DNA of 64,000 nucleotides, from NCBI GenBank assembly GCA_950295325.1, contig OX485806.1, forward strand, positions 23,746,001 to 23,810,000, given 5' to 3'. A model generated the notes under the pieces. That model saw only the letters and a list, made by a program, of their open reading frames with translations. It ran no database searches and was not told the origin of the DNA. Positions 46,890 to 59,699 of the stretch are shown here, one piece after another. This DNA comes from Polytrichum commune. Its lineage: Eukaryota; Streptophyta; Polytrichopsida; Polytrichales; Polytrichaceae. Positions within the stretch are counted from its first letter, which is position 1. Each line of letters begins with the position of its first letter. The translations under genes and the position numbers were made by a program.

Positions 46890-47560
46890 AGTTGGCATGA
46901 ATAAAAGATGCTTCACCTTGACCATAGCCACAAGCTCATAGATGAACCCAAGACGGGTACTAGGCGGGGCAATGGGACAAATGCTATTGCCTCCTATCGG
47001 ACATGGTCCCTATAGATAACCAAAGACGAAGGGGGGGGGTCAATGTTGGGGCTATTTGTTGTTTTGTTGGCATGATGATTGGTGTGTACGTATTTGTGGA
47101 TCCATGTGTATTTTGGGAGTGGATGTTATGATGTTTGTGTTTGGTATATTGTGTTGGGTTTGATTCATGGAGGGTGGCCTTTGGAGGTCGTTCGTTCCTT
47201 TATTGGAGTTGATTGAATAATCATCAGGTTGTGGGATTTAGTCTTGGGATTTTGGTGTCAATTTGGGGTTTTGTGGTTGCATGGGTTGAAGTTATTTGTT
47301 GTTGTTGGTTTTTCAATTTTTGTTTGTTGATTATGAGTGAGGCGAGGTATTTGATGGTTGCAAGGTAGATTTGTTGCATGCATACATGCATGGGCACTAG
47401 GGGGATGTAACATTGTTTGAATGAGTTGGCGATGTTGTATGTGTGGATGCCTCCTTGGATGCCTATTATGAGGATATTGAGTATTACATAGCATTTGGCA
47501 TTTACAAAGGTGTCCACTAGTGGTTGGCATTTGAATTTTTAGAATTTGGACTATAGTGGC
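46890..47560 (+). repeat. Dispersed repeat, about 650 bp, copy 1
   Basis: Matches 61960-62600 in the same order and orientation: ACCATAGCCACAAGCTCATA / ATCATAGCCTCAAGCTCATA, CAATGGGACAAATGCTA / CTATGGGACAAGTGCTA, GTATTTGAT, TTGCATGCAT, GGGCACTAGGGGGAT and GGATGCCT-TTGGATGCCTAT. The minus strand has frames in both copies that resemble each other (PHNRHPRRHPHIQH against PHNRRPRQHPYKQH), but no transposon domain is recognised. Internal G run at about 47031-47039. Confidence 0.75.
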
Positions 47561-48840
47561 TAGGTCCCGATCTTGATATAAAGGTAAATTCAATGAATTT
47601 TAGGCTTTGAATTTTGGTGGTATAATATGTGGTTTCTCTAGGGAGGTGGTATTGATGATTAGGATGTCAAATTTGAGTATGTTTCGGTTTTTTGTAGCAA
47701 ACAAAAGTTGTAGAGGGGATGGATATTGGGTGGGCGAGTGTGTGTTTTCCTTGGTAGCCCATGTACTATATGTATGGTAGTTTGAGGGTTTGTGTGTATT
47801 GTGCATCTATGCATTAGGGTTTTGACCATGAGTACTTGGAGATGGGAGAATGGACTAGTGGGTTGTCAAATCGTTATGCTTTATATGGATTATGGGTAAT
47901 ATTATTCATTTGACAAGGTAATGTTGGAGATGGATTTACCATTGTGGTGTATTAGGATGGTGTAAGATGTTGCATCTTTTTGGTCTTTCGAGAAGTTGTA
48001 GTTGACTAGTTTTCCCAATTGCCATATATTCGAGTTCTTGTTGTAAATCTCCATCATCTTCACAACATAGGAACTATCCATCCCAATTGAATTGGCTTGA
48101 GGCTCACCTTGTATAATTGTATACCTTTAATTATGAAATTCGTTGGTTTGCTCCCCCTTGCACAACATGTTATAATTTCCATAAATGCATTTTTTTTTTG
48201 CTTACACAATGTAGGAAGTTGCATCTACTTCTACTTTCGAGCTTCATAGTTGTCTCAAGTCATGAAAATATTGTGCTCCTAATTATTAATGGTCCTACAT
48301 ACCATAGAATTGGAATTTTCAAGATTACATTATTAATTAATCATCTAAATTTTATAGATATAAAATCAACAAATGATAGTGTTGTATACATATATGATGC
48401 TTATGAGATACTCATGTCCTCACTTGAACCAACTACATCTTTGTTTTTGGGATTCCGTGGCCTCCCATGTCTAAATTTTGTCCTTGACATGTTGGCTTAA
48501 ACTAGAGCAACACTACTACGAGCGCGAGGTTAAGAGATACGTCCAAGAAGTAATCAAGGGTTGAAGGCAAATTAGAGATTTTTTTTTGATGGCATTCAAC
48601 CTAATTGCATCTTCTATATATTCATCACCTACAATTTTCATCTTATCTATTATGAAGAATTCTAAACTCAACTCAACATGTATCTAATTTAACTTTACCA
48701 ATTGATCTTGGGTTTGAGAAACATTAGGCTCAACCTCTAATGCATGCACATGTAAAATATGAAGATCATAGTTTTGTAAACCAATGCCACTAATGAATAA
48801 AAATAGAGAAATAGGTTCAAGGCTTTGTGGAGGAGTAACT
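47561..48840. other. Intergenic DNA, nothing recognised
   Basis: AT-rich DNA. The plus frame 48117-48500 (127 codons) is hydrophobic, AT-driven and without motif or splice support, so it is not called. Confidence 0.4.
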
Positions 48841-48842
48841 AT

Positions 48843-49136
48843 TTAATCTTCTCCCACATCATCAAAGTTGTTTACAAGTCCATCTTCTTCAATATGCAAC
48901 ATGCAATTCAATGAAATGAATTCCTCCTCCACCAACTTCCTCACATCAAGGACTTGCTTGCAAATAGATATTCTATCCTCATACTCACAACACTTAGTGT
49001 CTACTTTCAATGCATACCAAGGCTCATGCATGGTTTGGCTATGAATTAGAAATTTCATACTAACATTATCGATAACATGGAGGTGACCTAGTGGATCATA
49101 CTTTAACCTCTCTACCATGGTATTAGCTCTTTGCAT
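48843..49136 (-). pseudogene. Unrecognised exon-like frame, possible transposon remnant
   Basis: The 97-codon minus frame reads MVERLKYDPLGHLHVIDNVS, EPWYALKVDTKCCEYEDRI and an acidic tail IEEDGLVNNFDDVGED. Balanced charge and low hydrophobicity look protein-coding rather than random. It is reminiscent of proteins encoded by plant CACTA-type elements, but I cannot match a named domain. Similar isolated minus-strand frames follow at 50919-52440. Confidence 0.35.
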
Positions 49137-50918
49137 GTGAGCTATGTATTATATATCTCCTCCCCTCATTGAATACTTTCATGAATCGCTTAGTGCATTC
49201 ATATACATGTAGAGCTCTATCAGTGTACTGCCTTCAACCCTAGAGCGCGTTCTAGGTTGCCTTGCACATCAAAGATAATGGTGAAACATAAATCAATATT
49301 AATATTGTATAAATATATAAAATAAAATAAACCATATTTTAAAATAAAATGATCACAAATACCTATGAGCGTCAAAATGAGTTGATCCCAAACTTCTATT
49401 CTTTTTTAATCAAATAAATTATATTTTATGAAATGTCACAACCCCTCCTCATGATTTTATTGTATTAATAAATCCACACTCGTATAGACTATTGAATCGT
49501 GGCCCGATGCCACGCCACTTATAGCATCATGCCCATCCGCCTGTAATATTATTCAAAACTAACCTCTCAGCCACTAATGTAGCTTTAAATTCATCATATT
49601 TTGAATTGAATTGGAACTCTGTGAGACATTCTAGAAGGCCCCATATATCACGATAAAACTTGGTTTCTTTAATCTTGTCGAGTCATATAGGACACAAGAT
49701 GTTCTATCCATGTTTTTTAACCATGAAACCAACACAACATTAATTTGAATTAAACTTTCTCACCACCTAGGGTGTTGTTTGCCCAAAACCATGGTTCATC
49801 ATTAGTCATTGTTGTGAGGGCTCAAGCTTGGTCAAGTACACAACTCCATTACCTTTCATAGGTTTACGTAAAAGTGTCACTATATTCGTTAATTTGGGAT
49901 TTTTTCGGCATTTTGAGACAGTTACAAATATAAGAACATGGATAAAATCACACAAATATTGGAGAATGTTGTAAGATGCAAATACTTTGAAGCGGGTGTT
50001 CATATGAAGAACCCAATTAAGAACTCATATCAAAATGGTTTAGGTAGGACAAACCAAACATTAGACCATGTTGTGGTGGTCCATATATTAATTTGAGACA
50101 AGAGAAAGTCTCAAATTAACGAATATAGTGATTGATGTAAAACTATATACTGACTTTAAATTTTGTCGAGGGAAAAATAATAATATTTGAGAAACATATT
50201 GATCTACAAAGCCCAATAAATTATGTCAAAAAATATTTTTTTGAAGAAAAATCTATATGTTTCAAAAGATGGTGCAAGTAGGTACATTTAACACATAATT
50301 GTCTATAACTTATTTAAAATATCATAGAATTACATTGACTTTATTTTTTTTTAATGAAATTTTGTAATGGTATCCTGGAGTTTACTATAATTTTAAGGAT
50401 TAAGGAAAATAATTAAACTTAAAAATATTTAAGGTCATAGAACCTACATCCAAAATCAAATTTAGCCATTACCTTTTTGAGCAATACTTTTAAGGATAAG
50501 TTTTAAAGATCTCATCTTAACATTTTATGTTTGAATACCTAATACAACAATAAAGGGCGCCATGAAAGAAATTCCAATTTAAATTTTATTTTGCTAATAT
50601 TTTAAGGTGTTTGACCAAAAATATATATATTTTTGGTATACCAAAACACTTTTTAAATACTTGATCACGCATGCTCCTATAAAATTGTTAAGCTTTGTTT
50701 CACTCTTGCCAATCAATATTGCATTGGATCTAACATGCCTCTATTTTCTTGACCACTGCCCTCAAAGTGTGCCTCAACACTATTGGCTCATGACCTTTCA
50801 AATATTTTTTGGAACAAGGCATAAGATAAATTTGCAAACTATATCCACGGTTGTTAGATTACATTGTAGCATACAATAGTAGACCGTACTAGTTGTTTTT
50901 GAATGTGTTATCCATCAT
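49137..50918. other. Intergenic DNA, nothing recognised
   Basis: AT-rich DNA with several A and T runs. Short frames have no support. Confidence 0.4.
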
Positions 50919-52440
50919 CTAGGTCGAGTTCGGTGTAATTTGGATGGGAAGCTCCCGCACCCAATCGCTCTGCATGACTAACACAAAAGTACATTCTTTT
51001 GGAACTTCATTGCCAAGTTCGTAAGTTTGGAAATAAATAACCAGTCCATGGTCATTCCAACTATTTAGTTGGTTGTGTATGTTGGTCCAATTATCATCCT
51101 TCACCGGCCCACCTTTTCGCACATAATAAGCTAAACTAAAACCTCTTTTGGGGTAAGAAAAAACCTACAGGAAACCTTTTCATGAGGCCCAACTTGTTAC
51201 AAAATTGGTGCCATATTTTGAGCTACCGCAACTATTGAGTTAACTTTATTCATGTTCTACAAGTTCTCTTAGAGATGATGAACAACCAAATGATGCAAAG
51301 GTAAGAAAAATACATCCTCCATTGAATTGGGAGCATGTCCAAGGTGCTATTTGTGAAGATGAAGATTTTACAATCGATTTCAAAGTAGATACAATATCAA
51401 AATATGCAAAATTAACAATAATATATATCAAAATACAAAAATAAACGTTATAAAAATATGTAAAAATAATATTAGATATGAATGAATTTGGAAATATTAC
51501 CTCTGCAATTCTATCAATAATTTTTAAATGTACAATTTTTATATAAAACTCACATCCAATGTACATTGCAATGTTGTGTTGTCATTCTTTTGTATTTGGT
51601 GGAGCTAGATTGAAGTTGCATATGTTTTTTTGTTTTTTTGTTTTTCCTTTTCTTTTCATAATGGAAATAGCTTCACGGATTCGAATAAAATGTAAGAAAT
51701 AAGAATGAAATTTACCTTATGTTTGAAGATGAGGTCTTTCAAACTTTCATCTAGATTATCAATAGGCACATAGATAATCTCATGATAATGATAATGTTTT
51801 TTTGCTTTATTGCCTGTGGACCTTTCTTTGTAGAGCTCAGAAAACATTGTTGGCAGATTTTCCTGATGTATTTGTGGGGGATTTAATTATGAGAATATCC
51901 ACGTTCAAAAACCACCCTTTTGCTTTGATAACATTTGGGTAGAATTCACTCCATGGTGTGGCACTTCACTGGTGTGGGGCTTAAAATTACAATGCTCTCA
52001 CACTTTTCAAAAAAAAAAAAAAAAAACCAATTTTGAGATTTTGCATTTCTATGGAATGGTCCTTTGTAATTGTTATACTTTGCTAAATGTAAACTACTCT
52101 CTAATTTCCTCCAATTTTTTAATGCATTGCATGGACAATAGCTAATGAAAAGTTGGGTTTGGCAAAAGACGGGTTTGCACTTAATACCACATCACATGTG
52201 ACCTCAATTCTACATTGCAAATATAAAACCATGTAGGAATACAATCTCTTTTTAAAAATATAAAAATTACATACAACATGTTCCGCAAGTGAGGATATGT
52301 AAGACCCTTTGGAACATTGAGATCCCCAAGCTCTTGAACGTTACCCTCAACTACGTTTGCATCTATGAACTCATTGTAATCCATGTCAATATAATCGTCA
52401 TCTAGGATATCATCCTCAATGGCCTCATTTACTTCTATGT
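50919..52440 (-). pseudogene. Cluster of unrecognised minus-strand exon-like fragments
   Basis: In minus-strand order: an acidic stretch ending DMDYNEFIDANVVEGNVQEL (about 52440-52270); PTMFSELYKERSTGNKAKKH then IIYVPIDNLDESLKDLIF (51847-51720) with a good donor AAG|GTAAAT; MYIGCEFYIKIVHLKIIDRI (51566-51500) before a donor GTAATA; VKSSSSQIAPWTCSQFNGGC (about 51380-51246); KDDNWTNIHNQLNSWNDHGL (51122-50919). Plausible donors and coherent composition suggest a decayed multi-exon gene or a transposon gene. No family is recognised, and the exon joins are not established. Confidence 0.35.
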
Positions 52441-52479
52441 CTTCAGTTCATTAGCTTTTGCCCTCCGGTGCACCCCAAT

Positions 52480-52950
52480 ATATATATATATATATGGACA
52501 CAAAACAATGAGAACTCAAAAGATGTTGCAATTTGAAAAATCCCGCAACAACTTAAGTTGAAGCTCTTATGTCTTCAAAATAATTTTCACATTGCTTTTA
52601 TGTATAAGTGTTTATGTTGTACTTTTATATTTGAGTAACATAAAAGTAAAAACTACTTAAGTCAATATTCTAATTATTTTGTCAAGTGATCGTTAAATTC
52701 CCTCGTAAACCCCTCCTACCCACCTTATAAGCCCGTGGTTAGGCTTGGTGGCTCACTTAACTTAATGTAAGATAGTTGTGCCTAATTCCAGCTTAAGAAT
52801 AATTAGGACGCCTATATTTGAGTCTATGTGGCTCCAAGAACAGAGCTCAAAACAACACGCATTTAAAAAAGAATGTACCACATGTTCAAATTGTAATAAG
52901 TTCTTTGTGTCGAATAGTCGACATTATTGGGGGACGGGGGGGGGGGGGGG
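52480..52950. repeat. TA microsatellite and 15-bp G run
   Basis: ATATAT repeats at about 52480-52494, and an uninterrupted G run at 52936-52950 preceded by GGGGGAC. The G run could adopt a quadruplex and is a likely site of sequencing or assembly length error. Confidence 0.85.
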
Positions 52951-53369
52951 TATATTACTATTTAATCAACACAAAATTCCTTACTTTGACAATAAATACG
53001 ATATTCATACAAGCTTTAAAAACTATGAGGAAAGGTGCCATATCTTCAATCTAGATTTGCTAAGTGCTTCATGCTAATTACTTGTTTCATATCTTAGAAT
53101 ACGTATGCTAGTTAATATTGTCTAAAACCTATCTACCTTAGCACATGGGCCCAACTTATTAAGTATGTACCTCGGTCTCATAATGAGGTGGGGTTGGTGG
53201 CGTAATGAGGCCATGGCTTTCCCATGGGGGACCCCTCCACCTATGACAGGCATGGCAAGCCTACAATGCCCCTTGCCCAGGTCCCATCCATGGCCATTGA
53301 TTCACCCAAGGCACCCCCATGGTCCAAATTCCCTATGCGCTTGGGCTCATGGGGCTCTCTAGTGACATA

Positions 53370-53690
53370 AGTAGAATCAAGCGCAAATCATCTCATCTAA
53401 ATTATGATTGCAAATCACAAAGGTTGTTTCAAGTTTCAGAATCAACGTTGAGATGCAATTGTTGTAAGATGTGAAGAAGATCGTGCCTTTCTCTTTAAGT
53501 GATTGCATAGGGTTTAGTGTTCGTTATTGAACTTAGGATTGTGTTTGTAATTTTGAGCACATCATAGTCGAATCTCATCGCAATACATTCCATCTTGGTC
53601 TTTGTTTTGTGCTACAAGCTTTGTCATTCATATACTACTCAAATGCACGTGTTCAATAATGACGAGTGACTACATAAGGCACACATACAT
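53370..53690 (+). repeat. Dispersed repeat, possible LTR fragment, copy 2
   Basis: Matches 36500-36795 in order: ATCATCTCATC, TTTCAAGTTTCA, CATAGTCGAATCTCATCG, CTACAAGC and GACGAGTGACTACATAAGGC. Only one of the two tandem blocks present in copy 1 is found here. Confidence 0.6.
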
Positions 53691-55091
53691 TATGTCAATC
53701 CACCACATTTTAGGGTTCACAAGGCACGGATAGGAAGAAACATGTGGTGTTTCAATGTTGTAATTCTACACATGAGCCGAGAAATTCAGCTAGTTGAGGT
53801 GTTGGGTTGCTCAGGAATTAGTTTTCCCTTGCGTATCTTGATTCATTGGCACGGTACCCATTTCCCATACCAAAAAGATTTCGCAAAAGAAAAACTAAAT
53901 AATGAATGATTCGGTTCGTGACAAAAGTGAAGTCTTCCTTGGAGGTTGGCTCTTGAGTGCAAACTTGTGATTGCACAACTTAGTTGAAAGGACAAGACCT
54001 CTTGAAGAAGCTTGCTCTTGTCTGTGTGCATGCAACCACTTTTCATTTTTGAAGCATCCAAGTGCTACAATGACTAGCTTACAAAAGCAACGTGGGACAC
54101 TTGCTGCTACATGAAGCCATGGATGTCCTTCTAATTTGACATGGCATATCAATTTTATTTTATTTTATTTTATCTAAAAAGAATCAAGGTAGATTCATGA
54201 TTTAACAAACCAAAAAGGGAAGAGCATCAATCACTAAAAAAGAGGGATTGTCTTGAGAGGTGAGCATGGCACATCAATTTAAGTGTTTGCACTGAATCAT
54301 ACATACAATGTAGCGACCCCTTAACATGGGAAAGACGGATTGATAAGCTACAAACACACCTCTCATCCACCCAAGATGGAAACTTGACCTCTTGTAAATT
54401 TGTAGCCGATTTTTCTTAAATGATGTGGACTAGACTAATTCAGGATCTTTAAAGCGAATTCCAATGTCAAACTTAACAAGATGTAATAATCTCTTGGGTT
54501 GCATATTATTTTAGGGCTTTTATGTTGGATGCATGAGAGGTACGCTTGTATATGATAATTCCCTCTCTCCCCTTAGCATGCAAGAGTTCCTACAGCTACC
54601 ACAACTTCCTCACCACCTGCTAATGCTCCTGGGTAATGAAGCAGATTGAATAAGTTGGAGCTTCATCCCCGGATCAGGAGGCCCGTTGAATTTTGAAACC
54701 CACTTGCCCGAATTATATTTCTTCAAACTTCCACCTACACTTGAATGTCGGTCGAGTATTAAAGGTGGTGCGAACTCATCGTTCAAATTTGATCTCCGGA
54801 AATGCCAAAATGATGAATACACGCCATGCGCGCAGTTCATACAGACAGACCTCAAATTAAGACAAAAAGTCACGCTTGGCACCGACTGTTCGTTGATTCA
54901 ACCTCCAAGATTTTACCAGCTCATAACTAACATGTTGATCATGATTACAACGCTTGCAACACTTCATCTACATTAATGGTAAGAGTTATCTAGTGCACTG
55001 AGCAGGAAGCAATTGCAAGAACATGCATGTCAATCCAAATCTTAGCCTTACATAATCTGAGATGGGTCGACAAGTTGCTGAGATAGTGTCA
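53691..55091. other. Intergenic DNA, no supported gene
   Basis: Overlapping frames on both strands at 54610-54976 look mildly coding-like but conflict with each other and show no motif. A TTTTA pentamer repeat lies at about 54152-54173. Confidence 0.4.
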
Positions 55092-55790
55092 AGAGATCTC
55101 CTAACTTCAAGCACCCATCCAACACTTGGAAGCCTATCGTGCTTGCTAGGGCCCGAGAATATGGTAGTATCACTGGAATCCAGTGGATTTAATGTCATAG
55201 TCGTTTGTCAACTTTGTGACATTCTTAGTTTCCACTGAGAGAAAGTGTCATATTTGTGGCAGTGTTGTGCTCAATGAGTTGACATTAACGCAGTCAAAAC
55301 GCGTTAGTATATTCAACTTAGAGAACTAGAATAAGGTAAAGGTACTATTGGGTCATGAATGTCATAATGCAGTTACTTATTGATGAGTATGAGATTTCGG
55401 GTTTCTCCTTTCAGGAGATCTCCTAACATCAAGGCCTCATCCCAACGCTTGGAAACGTACTGACTTCAGAATGTTGGAATGCAGTTACACATACATTGAT
55501 CACCGTAGCTACTAATTCTCATCCTCACGCAAAGTTTGTTCGAGGTGATTAGGGTTGCATGATGGTAATGATGAGCTTGAGGTTCCAGTACTGAAGCTGC
55601 CTCTTGCAAGAGATCTCTTAAATTTCAAGGATCGGACTCATCCCAATGCTCGGAAACATACCGACATAAGAATACTAGCTCGAATGCAGTTATATATACT
55701 CGATGATCACCGTAGCAAAGTCACCTTCCCATCTTCAATGCAAAGCTTAGGTCGAGGTGATTAGGGTTGCATGATGATGACGATGGTAAG
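55092..55790 (+). repeat. Tandem repeat, about 195-bp unit
   Basis: Two full units (about 55414-55608 and 55611-55800) share GAGATCTC, TCATCCCAA, GGAAAC, AATGCAGTTA, GATCACCGTAGC and GTCGAGGTGATTAGGGTTGC in order. A partial unit (AGAGATCTCCTAACTTCAAG) lies at about 55092. Confidence 0.8.
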
Positions 55791-56649
55791 GTTGATGGTT
55801 CCGGCACTCCAGTACACAACGACGAAGTAGGTGAGATGATTCTCGTAACTTAACCTACCACATCTCGGGCGGGCACATCTCATGCCTGCCAGGGTCCAGT
55901 AAGACAGAAATACCATGAACCGTGAAAATAAGGTGATTCGCATCGAAGATATGGTCTTAAAAGCATGAGATAATTTTCCAAGATAGACGAGAAGGATTCA
56001 TGAAGAATGCAAGTTGTTTCATACTTTTATTCCCTGTAAAGAAAAAAATCTACAATTTTTCAAAGTGGAAAGTTTGTGAATCTCCCTACTCGTTCACCAG
56101 ATTCTCCTTAAACCGAACACGGCAATGCTCATTTCTACACAGAACTCACCCAAACCAGTTAACACATGAGTACGTTAAACTGTGATCGATAATAGTTCAA
56201 ACATGATTAGATTCAGCTAAATTGATTGTACACGCATATCAGCTTCCAACCTCGCAATTATCGGTTTCAGAAATGGCACTTCACTATTCTGACAGAAGTC
56301 CACTACCCAGGTAGCAACTTCCGTAACGATGTATAATAAGATGCAGGAGCAACAGTGTGATGCTTGTATGCTACACACTCATCATCGACAGCCTGATGAT
56401 CTCATGAACCCGCCGGGAATCAAGATTAGAATTCGCACAAATACGGTAAGAGTATATATACAAGTGACAAACCTAAAAGTATACTAGCATGCGGCTATGG
56501 CGAATGTAGGAGAATATTACATGGCACATGCGTTTCCTTGCGGCAAGGTGACGCGGTATATATATATAACTTACATCAGTTTATCTTGCATGGAATTTCA
56601 TTTATTTAAGGTTGAAGGATATGCCTGGATTTGACTTATGATACTTGCA

Positions 56650-57345
56650 GCCCCACTTGAGCTTGGGATTTGTGGGCTTTGCGTAAACTCATCCATTGTG
56701 GATGAAGGGGCTCCAGCGAAAAAAAAATCCCTAAAGATCGAGGGATTCATAGTCGTTCAGGTCCATTTAACTGCTCACTAGGGTCACGTAATGTTGACAT
56801 GGATGAGATATGTTGTTGGTTCATTTTTTCGAGCTTAACGGAGTCGAGGTTTATGTGGTGGCAACTTCTGATTGACTATCCTCATAAGAGTTTTGACAAC
56901 TGTTGTAGCCAAGTAGTAGCATTAAGATGAGTGGTTATGGGTAAACCTATATATTGACTATGTGTTACCCTAACTTGAGCACTTTGAATTTGTAACAATT
57001 TCCATATTGATGGATTTTTTTTAAAAAAAAAATTGCATTCTCCTTAGAATTTTTCTCTCTTCCTAAGAAAAATATTTATTTTATGCTAATACTCCTCCTA
57101 AATACATGCAAACTCTCTTATTTTATTGGTTATAGATGCCTCGAGCTTACAAGATTGAGTACCGATTCGTTCCAATTGAACATCACTAGACTAATTCGGG
57201 ATCTCTGACTTTATTTTTGAAATGAAAATGTCTAAAAATAGAAATATGCATGATATGATATAATTCATTGTGTTTTCACCTTCACAATGGATGAGTTTGC
57301 ATAGACACCACAAACCCCTAGGCCCCCACTGGTGACTCCGATTAA
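56650..57345. mobile_element. Inverted-repeat element containing the 390-bp dispersed repeat
   Basis: TTTGTGGGCTTTGCGTAAAC then TCATCCATTGTGGATGAAG at about 56670-56710 is matched in inverted form by CTTCACAATGGATGAGTTTG and the following CATAGACACCACAAACC at about 57288-57325. This makes terminal arms of about 50 bp with several mismatches. The interior at 56755-57150 is the inverted copy of 30442-30835. No target duplication was found. A related arm (CATCCACAATAGATGAGGTT) lies at about 61862-61881. Confidence 0.55.
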
Positions 57346-57349
57346 GCCA

Positions 57350-58195
57350 ATTATGGGAATTTGAGGAATATGTATTATGTATGACATATGTCCAACTTTG
57401 CGGACCGGTCCTTACTCATTGGTGATTTGGCAGTTGGTCTTCATCCCCAATGTATGTTTATTCATTGTGTTGTATGTATGAAACTAAACCATTTACGGTA
57501 TTTAGTGTCACTTACTATTTGAAATTACGCAATGCAATAACTTCTTACTCTTGACTGCAATATCTACTCACAAAAGTTGAATAAGTTGTTCGGACATTAT
57601 AGAACATAGATGACTTTGCTTGGTGAAATTTTACATTCTCAATAAACAGTTATAGCATTGTGCAACTCCGAATAGTAAGTGACAACTAAACACCATGAAC
57701 GGTGTAGTTGGACTCGTGCCGTCCCATGCACGCTTGGAACCCACTACCTACATACCTATCTACCTACCTAATGTCCTAAATTTTTACCTACCCTAAACCC
57801 GCCCTACCCCCTACCTTTATCTCCCCACTCTTAGCACCCTATTCCCCCCCCCCCAAGCCCACCATCCCTTCCAATGTTTACCAAGTGTCATTTTCTCCCA
57901 CATCACCACCACCACCACCATGTTGCTCATTGAATACAAATTTTGGCCTCCAATGTTGTGCTATCAAGGTTTTTCAAGAAAATGGCCTATTTCAGTTTAA
58001 AATGTCATTTTGTAACACTTAAGCATGAGAGAACATTTGTATTGAAGAAATTTGCTCACAATGTTCCCCAAAGTTCGCTTGCATGTTTCAAAGTATTAAT
58101 CACATATGAACCTTGAAATACATGTGGTCCCGCCACTTGTGCACATTAATCACCTTTAATAAATAACAAATTGGGCCTAAAAAAAGGTTTGTCAT
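57350..58195. other. Intergenic DNA with simple repeats
   Basis: Contains a CTAC-rich stretch (57730-57820), an 11-bp C run (57844-57854) and a CAC repeat (57902-57920). No gene recognised. Confidence 0.5.
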
Positions 58196-58680
58196 CACTA
58201 CAACAGAACACGTCTTTTACAACTGGGTTTTTCAACTTCTACAAGTGAAAAAACCCAGACTTTATTGACGTGGAAAACGACCAGTCACTTCAGACAAAAA
58301 GTAAAGTGTGGTTATAGTCATGTCGGACAGGACGTTCCCAATGGACACGTTCCCAATGGCAGTGAAGTTTGGGGTGCTCCAGTGCTTTACTTCTTAAAGT
58401 CGTGTCCTACTTCACTACACCTCGTCAATATAAGTAAGATAAGACACACGTTCATATAACTAGGCCTAGTGGACTCATGACACTGGCACCAGTCATGTAT
58501 GGTGTTTGCACTTCACTACACAGAGTCATAACATGTAAAATGCATATATATACATTCCAAATTACTAGTCAATGTTAACAACGTGGTTGAAACAAATAAG
58601 TTTCATCGTGGCAATGATTAGTTGAAATAATTTTCACACATTACTGTTTCCCGTAATCGCGGACAACAAAGTGGGAAGTC

Positions 58681-59335
58681 AATAACGTTGCGTAGTAAGC
58701 GTCTCTGACTGCTAATAGTAAATAAATACAACAAATGCATTTTTTTTTACTACATGTCGTGATATCTACTTCACTGAGTGGAGTAATGTTTACATCAACC
58801 AGTGATTTCTGGCCTACGTTGTGAGGTCATGTGGTTGTCGTATGTCTTTGTTATGTATTACTAGTAGTGAAGTGTATATGACTTTGCCAAGTCATATGTT
58901 TTTAATGCAAATGATTGCGTTTACTGTATCGAGTGACATGGGGTTCATTTGACATAGTGATATGTTTCTGACATACACATTATATTGCCACTGGTCATAC
59001 TAGACAATAACTTTGTGTAGTAAGCGTCTGTGACTAGTAAGAGTGAATAAATATGGAAATGACATATATTTCTTACTTGACGAAGTGATATCTACTTTAC
59101 TATGCAAAGTAATGTTGACAACAAACTTTGGTGTTTTCCCTACGTTGTGAGGTTATATGGTCTTCATATATCTTTAGGATTTATTACTAGTAGTTAACTT
59201 CATGTTCACTTTGCTAAGTGTCATGTTTATGATGCAAATGATTGCGTTTACTGCAACTAATAACATGAGGATCACTCAACAATGTCATATGTTTGTGGCA
59301 TGCACCATATATTACCACTTATCATACAAAATACA
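58681..59335 (+). repeat. 325-bp tandem repeat inside the CACTA element
   Basis: Units start at 58681 and 59006, both with AATAAC, GTAGTAAGCGTCT, GTGATATCTACTT, CCTACGTTGTGAGGT and GATGCAAATGATTGCGTTTA in order. A third, partial unit (CAATAACTATACGTAGTAAG) begins near 59952. Such subterminal repeats often bind the element's own DNA-binding protein in CACTA families; that role is inferred. Confidence 0.85.
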
Positions 59336-59529
59336 GTCACCTACGAAATGTAGTCACACAAACATGGTAATGATGTTAAAAACCCAAATCATATTTATAC
59401 AATGGTATGTCATAAATGTTTCACAAATCGCTACTAACAATGGTAAGCACTAAACTCCAAAGGGGTCAATATCTAAAAATCAATATAGGTCTACAAATCC
59501 ACTCCACACTCACGTATCCGTACACAACC

Positions 59530-59699
59530 TTACCCAGTCACCTGCCCAAAGAATGAAATGGTCCTTTTCTTGGCCAATTGTAACCTCCCCTTCGTGGCAA
59601 GGGGAGGTTTATCACCCCGACGCTTATCCATTAATTTTTTGTCTCCTTCTTTCTTCATTTTCTTCGAGCCCTTTTTTGATGGGCTAGACCTCAATTTCT
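59530..59699 (-). pseudogene. Lysine/arginine-rich terminal exon within the CACTA element
   Basis: After an acceptor TTGCAG (59700-59705) the minus strand reads SPSKKGSKKMKKEGDKKLMD then KRRGDKPPLATKGRLQLAKK and RTISFFGQVTG before a stop at 59532-59530. The many basic clusters suggest a nuclear, DNA-binding tail. A perfect 11-bp inverted repeat (AACCTCCCCTT ... AAGGGGAGGTT, 59582-59609) lies inside it. Not matched to a named domain. A TNPA-like role is speculative. Confidence 0.5.

Noticed and set aside
54610-54976. Frames of 90 and 96 codons on opposite strands
   Set aside because: They overlap each other almost fully, neither has splice signals or a family motif, and no repeat supports conservation.
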